In this document: positions 9,325-17,998 of the stretch, piece by piece
How the letters are laid out: each line of letters begins with the position of its first letter
How positions within the stretch are numbered: the stretch's first letter is position 1
Assembly: GCA_965200645.1 (NCBI GenBank)
Contig: CBDAUN010000003.1
Span: forward strand, 806,001-870,000
Direction of reading: 5' to 3'
Length of the DNA stretch: 64,000 nt
DNA from: CBDAUN01 sp965200645
GTDB taxonomy: Bacteria; Pseudomonadota; Gammaproteobacteria; Arenicellales; JAJDZL01
The notes under the pieces: model-generated
Seen by the model: the letters and a program-made list of their open reading frames with translations, nothing else
Database searches by the model: none
What the model was told of the DNA's origin: nothing
Position numbers and translations under genes: made by a program

Positions 9325-9795
9325 CTAATTCAACTGATCAAATTCCGGTTTTAAATTCGCTTTACGTACATTCGAAAAATCTATAGTGTAGGAATTCGTA
9401 TCGACGTCAATTACCAATTGCGTATCGTCTGCACTCAACAGTTTGCCTAAAAATCTTCTTCTTTCATCGCATTTGCGATGGGTTAAGACCTCCACTCTTT
9501 CACCGAGGTACTGCTTAAAGTGCTCCGGCTTAGCAAGTGGTCTTTCCACTCCGGGAGATGACACTTCAAGTGTATATCTGCCCGGGATCGGATCTTCCAA
9601 ATCCAACAATTTGCCAATTTGCTGGCTGACGAATGTGCAGTCCTCCAGGTTGATTCCACCCGGTGCATCGATGTACAAACGGAGTACTCTAGAAGTCTCT
9701 CGTCCAACCAGTTCGAAATGGACTAATTCATATCCATAGCGGTCAATACATTCGTCAAGCATTGACTGCAATTTGTCGAAACTAGTACTCCACAC
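9325..9795 (-). CDS. rimP: Ribosome maturation factor RimP
   Basis: This 156-residue protein promotes maturation of the 30S subunit. It has the RimP motifs DAPGGINLEDC (about 43-53), PGRYTLEVSSPGVERPL (about 70-86) and the FLGKLL strand. The start is a GTG giving MWSTSFDK; no strong ribosome binding site is seen, so a slightly different start is possible. It is the first gene of the rimP-to-pnp operon. An intrinsic terminator pointing the same way lies about 80 bases upstream, insulating the operon from anything transcribed before it. Confidence 0.93.
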   Translation of the reverse strand: MWSTSFDKLQSMLDECIDRYGYELVHFELVGRETSRVLRLYIDAPGGINLEDCTFVSQQIGKLLDLEDPIPGRYTLEVSSPGVERPLAKPEHFKQYLGERVEVLTHRKCDERRRFLGKLLSADDTQLVIDVDTNSYTIDFSNVRKANLKPEFDQLN

Positions 9796-10403
9796 GTTTG
9801 AACTGCCTGAACCGCTGTCACATTCAATTTAATGATCAACACGAATAACTTTTAACACCATTATTCATAACACTAAAAAGCCCCGCATTGCGAGGCTCCG
9901 TTCCGAAAATTCGGTTATGTCGAAACTCGGTAAAATTAAACAAATCCTACACAAATCAATCGCTTGTGCAAGACTTGCAAATCGAATTCGATTATCGAAA
10001 AATCATCAGTGCCACAAAAAAGTAACATGCCGAGGCATGCCATAGTTCAACAAAATTCTTCGTCTAACATTGTAATACACTTTCAAAATTCTGCACATAA
10101 AAATAAGACTGAGTTCTTCGAATTCAATACCTCAACTGCACAATTCTCTTCGAGCCGCAGCAACTAAAATTGCTACTGAATGTGATGTGATGGAGTCAGT
10201 TTTCGTATTAAATTACAGCCGCATAATCTTCAATAATTTTTACTTTGAGACTGATTGTTGAGGACAATTGTTCCGGTTCGATTCAATTCACTGGCAATAT
10301 TCCAATTTATCGTTACAATTCGCATATTGAATTCGTTAGGGCTGAACCAGTCAGCAATTTTATTGGTGACTGATGGTTCTCTGCAAAGATTGACCTTTAG
10401 TAA
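9796..10403. other. Intergenic region between rimP and the transporter gene
   Basis: About 600 AT-rich bases with no convincing gene. It holds the orphan terminator, a short inverted repeat CCGAA-AA-TTCGG at 9903-9914 just before that terminator in the minus-strand sense, and CATGCC-GA-GGCATG at 10026-10039. No tRNA-Met is visible, although many gammaproteobacteria have one directly upstream of rimP. The left part must contain the rimP promoter and the right part the transporter promoter; I could not pick convincing boxes for either. Confidence 0.5.
9875..9897 (-). terminator. Orphan Rho-independent terminator upstream of rimP
   Basis: On the minus strand an 8-bp stem built on GCCTCGC pairing with GCGGGGC (one T-G pair, extended by an A-T pair) closes a 3-base AAT loop and runs straight into TTTTT. 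It is a strong, textbook terminator, but no gene on this strand reads into it: the nearest minus-strand start upstream is the amidase at 12.7 kb, which ends at 11.3 kb behind a plus-strand gene. Confidence 0.8.
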
Positions 10404-11318
10404 TTGATTAGTACCCGCAATCCCACCACCTTACCAAGTCTGGCTGTCGCATTTAGCGGTGCAATTTGGGGACTCTACTGGATTCCAGTTCGCTATCTTG
10501 AGCTCGGCGGCATCCCGCCCTATTGGACTACTTTGTTTTCATTCGGCATCGTCGGTGTTGTTTCCTCCTGCATCTTTGCCAGACAGTGGGTCAAATTTCG
10601 AAGACTACCGTGGCCCGCACTTGGAATCGGTTTGATTACCGGTCTATCCGTTGTTTTTTACGTCACTGCATTGGTTTACACAGAAGTCGTAAAGACGCTG
10701 CTGTTGTTTTATCTGTTACCGGTATGGAGCACCATACTCGGGAAGTTTATGCTCAAGGAAGTAATCACCTGGCAAAGAATCGCAGCATTGATTCTAGGAA
10801 TTGCCGGGCTCTTGGTTATCCTCGACTACAGTGCTGGCTATCCCAAACCTTCCAATGTAGGAGATTGGCTTGCGATAGGCTCGGGACTGTTGTGGGCCTG
10901 GGCTTCAATTCTAATTCGCAGAACCACCAGCGTCAGTGCCTGGGAACAAGTGGGCGGATTCTATATCGGTGGTGCACTGACTTCTCTACTGGCAGTAATC
11001 GTTCCGATTGGCGTTTTCAGTGACTCACCTACCCCCGACAACTTGATCGAGTCAGCCGGCTGGCTTTTGATATTCATCGGAGTTTACCTCCCGTCGATGT
11101 TTCTCATTTTTTGGGGGACACAGCGACTGAGTCCAGCCCGAGCAGGAATTCTATTAATGACCGAAATAATTTTTGGAGTCATTTCCGCCGCTTTTATGTC
11201 CGGTGAATACTTTGGCTGGCTAAGGTTTGTTGGAGTGTTGCTGATAGTCGGGTCTGCAGTTGTGGAACTGACCGGGAAAGTGGAATCCAATGACGGAAAG
11301 AATGGGGATTCACCCTGA
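10404..11318 (+). CDS. EamA/DMT-superfamily transporter
   Basis: The 304-residue, very hydrophobic protein has about ten predicted membrane spans arranged as two EamA repeats: the first has SGAIWGLYWIPVRY, the second starts with the WLAIGSGLLWAWASI segment near residue 155. Such proteins are inner-membrane drug/metabolite transporters, mostly exporters of amino acids and other small metabolites; the substrate cannot be read from sequence. The start is a TTG with no clear ribosome binding site, so the first residues are uncertain. Its end overlaps the convergent amidase-like gene by 9 bases. Position in the D-amino-acid island hints at an amino-acid substrate. Confidence 0.85.
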   Translation: MISTRNPTTLPSLAVAFSGAIWGLYWIPVRYLELGGIPPYWTTLFSFGIVGVVSSCIFARQWVKFRRLPWPALGIGLITGLSVVFYVTALVYTEVVKTLLLFYLLPVWSTILGKFMLKEVITWQRIAALILGIAGLLVILDYSAGYPKPSNVGDWLAIGSGLLWAWASILIRRTTSVSAWEQVGGFYIGGALTSLLAVIVPIGVFSDSPTPDNLIESAGWLLIFIGVYLPSMFLIFWGTQRLSPARAGILLMTEIIFGVISAAFMSGEYFGWLRFVGVLLIVGSAVVELTGKVESNDGKNGDSP

Positions 11319-12689
11319 CATTTTGGCTTGCCAGGCTTGTTCGAGCGTGGCGCACAAACTCAATACATTTTCATCGCATTGGGAGCGTCCAATAACTGAA
11401 ATTGCCGATGGGATTAAACTATCTTTATTGGGTACCGGTAAATTTGCTACCGGAAATCCACTTGCCGCTCCGATAACGCTGGCTGATGCAAATTCATCCC
11501 AAGTTATTGGGAGTTTAGCTCGGCTCAAAATTTCCGGTAGGCTGTCTGAAGTAAATGGCAGACAACTGCAAGTTGGCGTTAACAGCAGATCATAATCCTT
11601 GAAGAACAAATGCATGATTGTTCTTAACCCATGAATTTCGCCCTGAGCTTGAATTAGGTCGCTCGCGTTCATTGATTTACCGACAACCAGTAATTCTTGA
11701 ATTTTTCTGCTGACTAAATCGACTCCCTCATTTAGAGCGTCTGCCCTAGTTGAATACAGATTTGCTGCGGTGATGGACTCCAAAGCCTGAATGGGGTTAC
11801 GTACTGGAGGACGCTGACGCTCGACACGGCAACCTATCTGCCTTAAATCTGAAACTATTTCCATCAGAATCTGTTTTTGGGATTCCTCCATCGGTGCATT
11901 CCACAAAGAGGATACGTAGGCAATTCTCAGCGGACGGACCGTCCGCTTGGTAGCAGCCTGATAGTCAGGCGATGCCATATTCAGACTATGAGGGTCAACT
12001 GGATCAAACCCGGCCAGTTGATTCATTAGCAAAGCTGCATCCTGCACCTCCTTCGTTATCAAAACGACGTCCTGCACCCCCAACACCCCATTTTGAGCTG
12101 GAGATATGGGAATAGCGCCATGGGTTGGACGAAAAGCAAATACTCCGCTCAGCGCAGCCGGCAAAATCGCATTGCCACCGACATCGATGCAAATTGCGCA
12201 GGTAGTTAAATCCTTGGCCACTGCAACAGCCGCTCCAACCGACCCGCCACCAATCGAGTAATATTCTCCAAACGGAGAATTGACCAGTTGACTCGAGTCT
12301 TCACTAAGAATTCCAAATTCAGCGGTAATCGTCTTGCCTTGAACGTAGGCACCAGCCTGTTTCAGTCGCCTGATGGGTAATGAATCTACTTCGGGAACTA
12401 AGGATTCAAATACCTTGCTGCCAAAACTTGTGCGAAGGTTTGACACCTCAATTAAGTCATCCACCGCAACTGGAATTCCATTCAGCGGCAAGTGATCACT
12501 TTGCGCAACTTGTTCAGCAGTTGCGGCATGAATTTTCATGGCAGTACTGGAAATCGTAGAAAAAGCCGGATGCGGTTCACTATGCAAATTCACTCTTTGC
12601 CAAAATTCTTCGGTAAGTTCAACCGGCGAGATGACTTTGTCGCTTAGCAACTTACAAAGTTCATAAACAGGCTTGAGACAGAAATCCAT
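11310..12689 (-). CDS. Amidase-signature-family protein lacking all catalytic residues
   Basis: This 459-residue protein spans the full amidase-signature fold, with no frameshift. Family members use a Lys, cis-Ser, Ser triad. Here the Lys of the usual PVAVKD is Asp (PVAVDD, near residue 73). The cis-Ser of the usual GGSSSG is Gly (GGGSVG). The nucleophilic Ser of the usual TGGSIR is Asn (VGGNAIL, 24 residues later, matching the spacing in fatty-acid amide hydrolase). I re-read the Lys and Ser-nucleophile codons (GAT, AAT) in the DNA. The protein cannot be a standard amidase; a binding or regulatory role is inference. It follows the choline-dehydrogenase-like gene by 63 bases on the same strand. 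Confidence 0.85.
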   Translation of the reverse strand: MDFCLKPVYELCKLLSDKVISPVELTEEFWQRVNLHSEPHPAFSTISSTAMKIHAATAEQVAQSDHLPLNGIPVAVDDLIEVSNLRTSFGSKVFESLVPEVDSLPIRRLKQAGAYVQGKTITAEFGILSEDSSQLVNSPFGEYYSIGGGSVGAAVAVAKDLTTCAICIDVGGNAILPAALSGVFAFRPTHGAIPISPAQNGVLGVQDVVLITKEVQDAALLMNQLAGFDPVDPHSLNMASPDYQAATKRTVRPLRIAYVSSLWNAPMEESQKQILMEIVSDLRQIGCRVERQRPPVRNPIQALESITAANLYSTRADALNEGVDLVSRKIQELLVVGKSMNASDLIQAQGEIHGLRTIMHLFFKDYDLLLTPTCSCLPFTSDSLPEILSRAKLPITWDEFASASVIGAASGFPVANLPVPNKDSLIPSAISVIGRSQCDENVLSLCATLEQAWQAKMSG

Positions 12690-12752
12690 AAAGTATCAGT
12701 TGTAGTAGCGGTCAAAATGGATTGATGGGTATCAATCAGTCGACTAAAAAAA

Positions 12753-14411
12753 TCAGCGCTGGGACTCGCGCCAATTTTCTGCGTAATATACCGGAGCGCT
12801 TGAAGGAGGTAGCGGTTTTCGTTGCAAAATTTGATCAGCGATTTTTTCGGCCAGCATGATTGTAGGGGCATTCAAATTACCACTCGCGATACTGGGCATT
12901 ATCGAGGCGTCTACGATTCGAAGCTGATTGACTCCATGAACCCTGCCTTCGGAATCCACGACTCCATTCTGTTCATCTCCCATTGAACAAGTGCACGACG
13001 CATGGTAGGCGCTTTCAGCGCGCTCGCGAACAAATTGATCAATTGCCGCATCTGACTGAACAGAAGGCCCTGGAGTCAGTTCCTCGCCACGAAACTCATC
13101 AAATGCCTTTTGTGCGAAAATCTCACGAGTCAAGCGAACGCCATCGCGCATTTCTTGCCGGTCACCCAAAGTTTGCATATAGTTGAATCGAACTTCGGGA
13201 TGTTTTCTGGGGTCTTTCGATAGGATCTTGACATAACCCCTGCTGGTGGGACGCATTGGTCCCATGTGAGCTTGATAGCCATGACCTTTTGCTGGTGAAG
13301 TGCCATCATAATTTGCGGCAACAGGGAGGAAATGATACTGAAGATCGGGATGACGTACACCTGCACGACTACGAATGAACCCACCCGCCTCGAAGTGATT
13401 GGAAGTTCCCCAACCCTCCTTAGTCATCAGCCACTTGAGCAAAACTATCGCCTGGCGATGAATTTTCATTGCAGGATAAAGGGATATTGGTTGGTTACAT
13501 GCGTGCTGAACATAAACTTCGAGATGATCCTGAAGATTTTCGCCTACCGCTGGAGAGTCAACCAACACAGGGATATCAAGTTTGCGCAGGTGTGTGCAGT
13601 CTCCAATACCAGATAACTGCAGAATCTGAGGTGAATTTATGGCACCACCGCAGAGCAGAACTTCTCGCTCAGCATAAATGCACTGCACCTTGTTGTTCAA
13701 AAGAACTTCAACCCCCGTCGCAGTTTCTCCTTTAAATAAAATTCGTATAACCAATGCTAGTGGCTGTATATGAAGATTCTTTCTGGTTGCAGCTGGATGC
13801 AGGTAGGCTTTGGCAGCACTGCAACGCACGCCATCCTCAACCGTCATGTCCATGGTCCCGAAGCCTTCCTGCTGATAACCATTCTGATCTTCGGTGTATA
13901 GGTATCCGGCTTCGACACCGGCGTTGATAAATGCATGAAATAGTGGATTTTCTGCCGGACCGGTTGTGACAACAAGCGGCCCATCACCACCGTGATAATC
14001 ATCCGCTCCCTTCCGTCTGGTTTCAGCCTTTCTAAAGTACGGCAAACAATGGGCATATGACCAGGTTGGATCTTTACTTTGGTCAGCCCAGCGGTCGTAG
14101 TCGGCCGCGTGACCCCGTATGTAGCACATTCCGTTGATGGACGAAGAACCGCCTATGACGCGTCCGCGTGGACAATCCATTACGCGGTTATTCATGTAAA
14201 TTTCCGGCTGAGTTTGGTACGCCCAGTTAAATCGATCACTGACCAATGGGCGCGAAAATGCCGCAGGCATCTGAAGTTCCCAACTGCGATCTTGAGGTCC
14301 TGCTTCTAAAACGCAAACATCAATATCAGGATTTTCAGTGATTCGGCTTGCTAGAACGCATCCAGCTGAACCCGCACCTACAATAATGTAGTCAAATCTG
14401 TCCCGGGTCAT
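12753..14411 (-). CDS. betA: Choline dehydrogenase-like GMC oxidoreductase
   Basis: The 552-residue flavoprotein closely follows E. coli BetA, which oxidises choline to betaine aldehyde. The N-terminal FAD motif is YIIVGAGSAGCVLA, followed by GGSSSINGMCYIRG (about 85-98) and the long SNHFEAGGFIRSR stretch. The C-terminal active-site His in SAYHASCTCSMG and the Asn in SGNLNAPTIM are kept. The start is the ATG giving MTRDRFDYI; a TTG four codons upstream exists. No betaine-aldehyde dehydrogenase (betB) or betI is nearby, so the pathway would need a partner elsewhere, or the enzyme oxidises another alcohol. It sits between the D-Ala-D-Ala ligase and the inactive amidase, on the same strand. Confidence 0.83.
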   Translation of the reverse strand: MTRDRFDYIIVGAGSAGCVLASRITENPDIDVCVLEAGPQDRSWELQMPAAFSRPLVSDRFNWAYQTQPEIYMNNRVMDCPRGRVIGGSSSINGMCYIRGHAADYDRWADQSKDPTWSYAHCLPYFRKAETRRKGADDYHGGDGPLVVTTGPAENPLFHAFINAGVEAGYLYTEDQNGYQQEGFGTMDMTVEDGVRCSAAKAYLHPAATRKNLHIQPLALVIRILFKGETATGVEVLLNNKVQCIYAEREVLLCGGAINSPQILQLSGIGDCTHLRKLDIPVLVDSPAVGENLQDHLEVYVQHACNQPISLYPAMKIHRQAIVLLKWLMTKEGWGTSNHFEAGGFIRSRAGVRHPDLQYHFLPVAANYDGTSPAKGHGYQAHMGPMRPTSRGYVKILSKDPRKHPEVRFNYMQTLGDRQEMRDGVRLTREIFAQKAFDEFRGEELTPGPSVQSDAAIDQFVRERAESAYHASCTCSMGDEQNGVVDSEGRVHGVNQLRIVDASIMPSIASGNLNAPTIMLAEKIADQILQRKPLPPSSAPVYYAENWRESQR

Positions 14412-14473
14412 GTCAATACTCAACCAAAGTCAATTTAGAAGACACCAAGAACCTGAATTGGAATGCTCAGTCT

Positions 14474-15583
14474 TCAAAGTGTAATCTGCACTTTGTCCTT
14501 TCTCGACCGACGCTCCATGGCCAATTCAATCAACTGATCAATCAATTCTGCATATCCGATTCCAGTAGCTTCCCACAATTTAGGGTACATGCTAATATTG
14601 GTGAATCCCGGGATTGTGTTAATTTCGTTGATATAGACATTATCGGTATTTTTTTCAACGAAAAAATCCACTCGCGCAAGTCCAGCACAATCAATTGCCT
14701 TAAATGCTTCGATTGCATAGCCCCGCACTTTCATCGCAGCAGATTCAGAAATGTTCGCAGGGATCAAAAGTTGTGCCTTCCCATCGACGTATTTGTCCTT
14801 GTAGTCGTAAAACTCACCTCCAGGAACAATTTCACCGACCACAGATGCCTTCGGATTTTCGTTACCAAGAACCGACACCTCGACTTCATGGCAATTTTCA
14901 AGTCCTTCCTCAACAATCACTTTTAGATCGTAACCTGAAGCTTCGTTTATCGACGATATTAGCGTCTCTTCATCATTCACCTTTCTTATTCCAACGCTGG
15001 AACCAAGATTAACCGGCTTTACAAACATTGGAAACGGGAGGTTTGCTGTTAGTCGTTGCAAAATCTCTTGTGGGGAGGAATACCACTCAGTTGTGTAAAA
15101 CCACTCGAACTTTGCCTGGGGTATCCCTATCGCCGAAAATACCCGATTGGCGACTATCTTATCCATCCCAACAGATGAGCCAGTTACACCGGCACCTACA
15201 TAAGCAACACCTGCCAACTCCAGCAGACCCTGAACTGTGCCGTCTTCACCGAAAGGCCCATGAAGAATTGGGAACACAACGTCTAACGGCTTTAACTGTT
15301 CAATCTGGTCCAAAATACCAGTATGGGGAAGCAGGGTTCTATCACCGGAATGATTTAAAGAGACAGGAAGTAAACCCTCGGCCACTACCGCTTCACCCGT
15401 CAAAGTTTTATTGTTATTCGACAACAGCCATTGACCGTCCTTAGTAATTCCTATCAACTGAACATCGTATTTGTTTTGATCGAGAGCTTCAAAAATGTTT
15501 CGTGCGGACATTAACGAGACTTCATGTTCGCAAGACCGCCCACCAAATAGAAGACCAAGTCTGATTTTTCTGGAACTATTCAA
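14474..15583 (-). CDS. ddl: D-alanine-D-alanine ligase
   Basis: The 369-residue ATP-grasp ligase joins two D-alanines for peptidoglycan precursors. Its length fits the long DdlA/Van type rather than the short DdlB. Visible motifs are GGRSCEHEVSL (about 14), HGPFGEDGT (about 109), GSSVGMDK (about 135), the omega-loop Tyr in FYDYKDKY (about 258-265), typical of D-Ala-D-Ala rather than D-Ala-D-lactate ligases, and the metal-binding NEINTIPGFT (about 318). It lies outside any division and cell-wall cluster, between an aminotransferase that could make D-Ala and betA, so it may be a second, dedicated copy. Confidence 0.92.
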   Translation of the reverse strand: MNSSRKIRLGLLFGGRSCEHEVSLMSARNIFEALDQNKYDVQLIGITKDGQWLLSNNNKTLTGEAVVAEGLLPVSLNHSGDRTLLPHTGILDQIEQLKPLDVVFPILHGPFGEDGTVQGLLELAGVAYVGAGVTGSSVGMDKIVANRVFSAIGIPQAKFEWFYTTEWYSSPQEILQRLTANLPFPMFVKPVNLGSSVGIRKVNDEETLISSINEASGYDLKVIVEEGLENCHEVEVSVLGNENPKASVVGEIVPGGEFYDYKDKYVDGKAQLLIPANISESAAMKVRGYAIEAFKAIDCAGLARVDFFVEKNTDNVYINEINTIPGFTNISMYPKLWEATGIGYAELIDQLIELAMERRSRKDKVQITL

Positions 15584-15925
15584 CGTTTGAGGATTAAATC
15601 AAGAGGTTCTTTAAGTTCTGGAGTCTGTCTGTTACCGAATAGCTCGAACTTTGTCACCAATGATCCAAAGTTCAAATTTGTAAAGTTAGACACAAATTGC
15701 GAAATAATGGCAAGAATCTTGTCTGGCAAGATCGAAAACAACTTCTTTGTCACTGATTGTGTATTTTACACCGCCGAATGCTTGCCACTTTAGATGAATT
15801 TGGCGGAATAATCGCATTCGGAATTGGCTACACAATGCGAATGAAGCTAACACCCTCAAGCGTAGTTAACGCACTTTCCATACAACCAAATATCGGATGT
15901 TGGTTCTGTTTTCTCTGATCAACTG
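15584..15925. other. Intergenic region between aminotransferase and ddl
   Basis: About 340 bases separating two minus-strand genes. I see no gene, terminator or clear promoter. Its size suggests that ddl has its own promoter rather than depending on the aminotransferase transcript. Confidence 0.4.
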
Positions 15926-16846
15926 TTAAAACAGTGCGCGATCCTTGTGCGCCGCGACATAGTCAGCAACATAAGCTCTATATATCGAATGAATTTGCCT
16001 GGTATGGCTACCACCGCCTTTCGGAAATTCGATTACTGAGCCGTCACCGAGCCGAAGACTACGTACTGGCATTACCTCACGTGTTGCACTACTGACAAAG
16101 CATTCTGATGCCTTTGATAACTCATCACAGTGAATGTTTCTTTCCAACGTCTGCACATCTTGCTGCTGGCAAGCCTTGTGGATTGCCGCTTTGGTCAACC
16201 CTCGCAAGTTACCAGTAGACGGAGTCACTACCTCATCTTCAATGACGAACCACACATTGCTGTTTGATGCTTCAGTCACATATCCATCAGAATTAAGAAT
16301 GAGACTTTCGTCAGCCCCTAATTCCTTAGCCTGCATTACCGCAAGAACGTTGTTCAAGTAATTTCCACCTTTGATATTCGGGTCGAGCGCGTCAACCGGA
16401 TTACGCCGAACAGGAGGAATTGCCATAGTCATTCCTGCTTCATATAAATGAGGTGACCACTCTTTGAGCGGTGCGACTATGATGACGTAGCGTGTCTTTA
16501 AATTTGGATCCGGGTATAAATCAATTGGCCCCTCTCCTCTGGTTATTTGATATCTCACATAAACTTCGTGTCCAGCCCGTGCACCTGCCATTTGTACGGT
16601 TCGCTTAATTTCAGAAGTCAACTGCTCGCGCGACTGGGTTATTTTCATTTCAATTAGTTTCGCGGAATTTTCAATCCTCTCAAAGTGCTCTGTCATAAAC
16701 AGAGGTACTCCGCTACTCGTGCTAAACACCTCGTACACAGAATCTCCATAAAGAAATCCACGATCCATTACTGGTATTGCGGCCGATTCCGCTGGAGTAA
16801 TGACACCGTCGATATTGGCCATGTTCTTGACGACACTATTGTTCAT
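15926..16846 (-). CDS. Class IV PLP aminotransferase (D-amino-acid or branched-chain type)
   Basis: This 306-residue protein has the fold-type IV signature: DRGFLYGDSVYEV near residue 28, the PLP lysine in NIKGGNYLNN (about 158-167) and the VTEASNSNVW block whose Glu holds the pyridine nitrogen. The family includes D-amino-acid, branched-chain and aminodeoxychorismate enzymes, and sequence alone does not settle the substrate. Between ddl and the divergent dgcN-dgcA pair, D-alanine/D-glutamate transamination is the attractive reading, but this is inference. Two ATG starts, seven codons apart, are possible (the other at 16825). It is transcribed away from dgcN across a 141-base shared promoter region. 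Confidence 0.82.
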   Translation of the reverse strand: MNNSVVKNMANIDGVITPAESAAIPVMDRGFLYGDSVYEVFSTSSGVPLFMTEHFERIENSAKLIEMKITQSREQLTSEIKRTVQMAGARAGHEVYVRYQITRGEGPIDLYPDPNLKTRYVIIVAPLKEWSPHLYEAGMTMAIPPVRRNPVDALDPNIKGGNYLNNVLAVMQAKELGADESLILNSDGYVTEASNSNVWFVIEDEVVTPSTGNLRGLTKAAIHKACQQQDVQTLERNIHCDELSKASECFVSSATREVMPVRSLRLGDGSVIEFPKGGGSHTRQIHSIYRAYVADYVAAHKDRALF

Positions 16847-16987
16847 AGATGGAATATGCCTCTTGAGTTCAATCGTATAATCGGTTTCAACTCGACTGAT
16901 CTTTAACTAGAATTTGCGCTGCAATCAGAGAGTCGAGTTACTATTGGTTTGACGCAATAATATACGTAACACACAGTCCTGTCTGAA

Positions 16988-17998
16988 ATGAAACTAGAAA
17001 AGCCATACTTAATATTTATCGGTGATGCTCACGATGAACTTGCAGCTAAAACAGCATTTGGTGTTGTTGAGTGGCGTGGAAATGACTGTATCGGACAATT
17101 CAAACTGCCAGGTTGCGTTCCGGATTTAAAAATCCCAGAATTGACAATGGCTGAAGCAAGCAGGCAAGGCGCCAAAACCGTTGTAATCGGGGTTGCAAAT
17201 AGAGGCGGCATTATTCCGGATAGCTGGGTCAGCGCACTGGTGGAGGCGTTAAACTGCGGGATGTCGATTGCAAATGGACTGCATACGCCTTTGGACTCAA
17301 TAGCCGAAATTGAAACTGCAGCAAAATCTAGTGGTGGCACTCTCATTGAAGTGCGTCGACCAGACGGACCGTTCAACATAGCGACAGGCGAACCGAGAAG
17401 CGGTCATCGTCTGCTTACGGTTGGTACGGATTGTTCCGTCGGAAAAATGTATACCGCACTTAGCATCGCTGAGAACATGCAGAACAGAAGCATGGATGTC
17501 GACTTCAGAGCTACAGGCCAAACCGGAATCTTTATTGAAGGTAGCGGTGTACCCGTGGATGCCGTTGTGGCCGACTTTATTTCAGGTTCAATAGAGGAGC
17601 TCTGCCCTTCTGCCAGTGATTCACACTGGGACATAGTGGAAGGACAGGGGTCCCTTCATCACCCTTCTTTTGCCGGAGTGAGTCTTGGCTTATTACACGG
17701 AGCCCAACCGGATTTTCTGGTTCTTTGTCACGAACCCACAAGAACACATATGCGAGGGTTACCATATAAATCGCTGCCATCCATGCAAGAGTGCATTGAT
17801 TCAAATTTATCTGCGGGTAGGTTAGTTCAATCGAATATCCAATTCGCTGGAATTTCAGTTAATACAAAAAATTTATTGAATAGCAAAGCAAAGGATTTGC
17901 TGGCTAAATTTGAGGATGAGTTTCAACTTCCATGCATCGACCCATTTGTAACTGGGTCAGACAGCATCGTCGACAATTTGCTATCTCAAACTCGATGA
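16988..17998 (+). CDS. dgcN: D-glutamate N-acetyltransferase DgcN (DUF1611 family)
   Basis: The 336-residue protein belongs to the DUF1611 family: an N-terminal Rossmann-like domain followed by a P-loop domain with VGTDCSVGKM (about 142-151). In marine Pseudoalteromonas, DgcN acetylates D-glutamate with acetyl-CoA and is paired with DgcA in a D-glutamate catabolic route. Here too the next gene is a dipeptide-epimerase-like racemase, its ATG overlapping this stop by 4 bases (ATGA). No signal peptide is seen, so it acts in the cytosol. The function assignment rests on family plus pairing. First gene of a four-gene plus-strand operon. Confidence 0.8.
   Translation: MKLEKPYLIFIGDAHDELAAKTAFGVVEWRGNDCIGQFKLPGCVPDLKIPELTMAEASRQGAKTVVIGVANRGGIIPDSWVSALVEALNCGMSIANGLHTPLDSIAEIETAAKSSGGTLIEVRRPDGPFNIATGEPRSGHRLLTVGTDCSVGKMYTALSIAENMQNRSMDVDFRATGQTGIFIEGSGVPVDAVVADFISGSIEELCPSASDSHWDIVEGQGSLHHPSFAGVSLGLLHGAQPDFLVLCHEPTRTHMRGLPYKSLPSMQECIDSNLSAGRLVQSNIQFAGISVNTKNLLNSKAKDLLAKFEDEFQLPCIDPFVTGSDSIVDNLLSQTR

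Noticed and set aside
9796..10403. Initiator tRNA gene upstream of rimP
   Set aside because: Searched by eye for acceptor, anticodon and T-arm patterns on both strands; none found.
10523..11023. 166-codon plus-strand frame inside the transporter gene
   Set aside because: It is an alternative frame of a gene with clear membrane-protein pattern.
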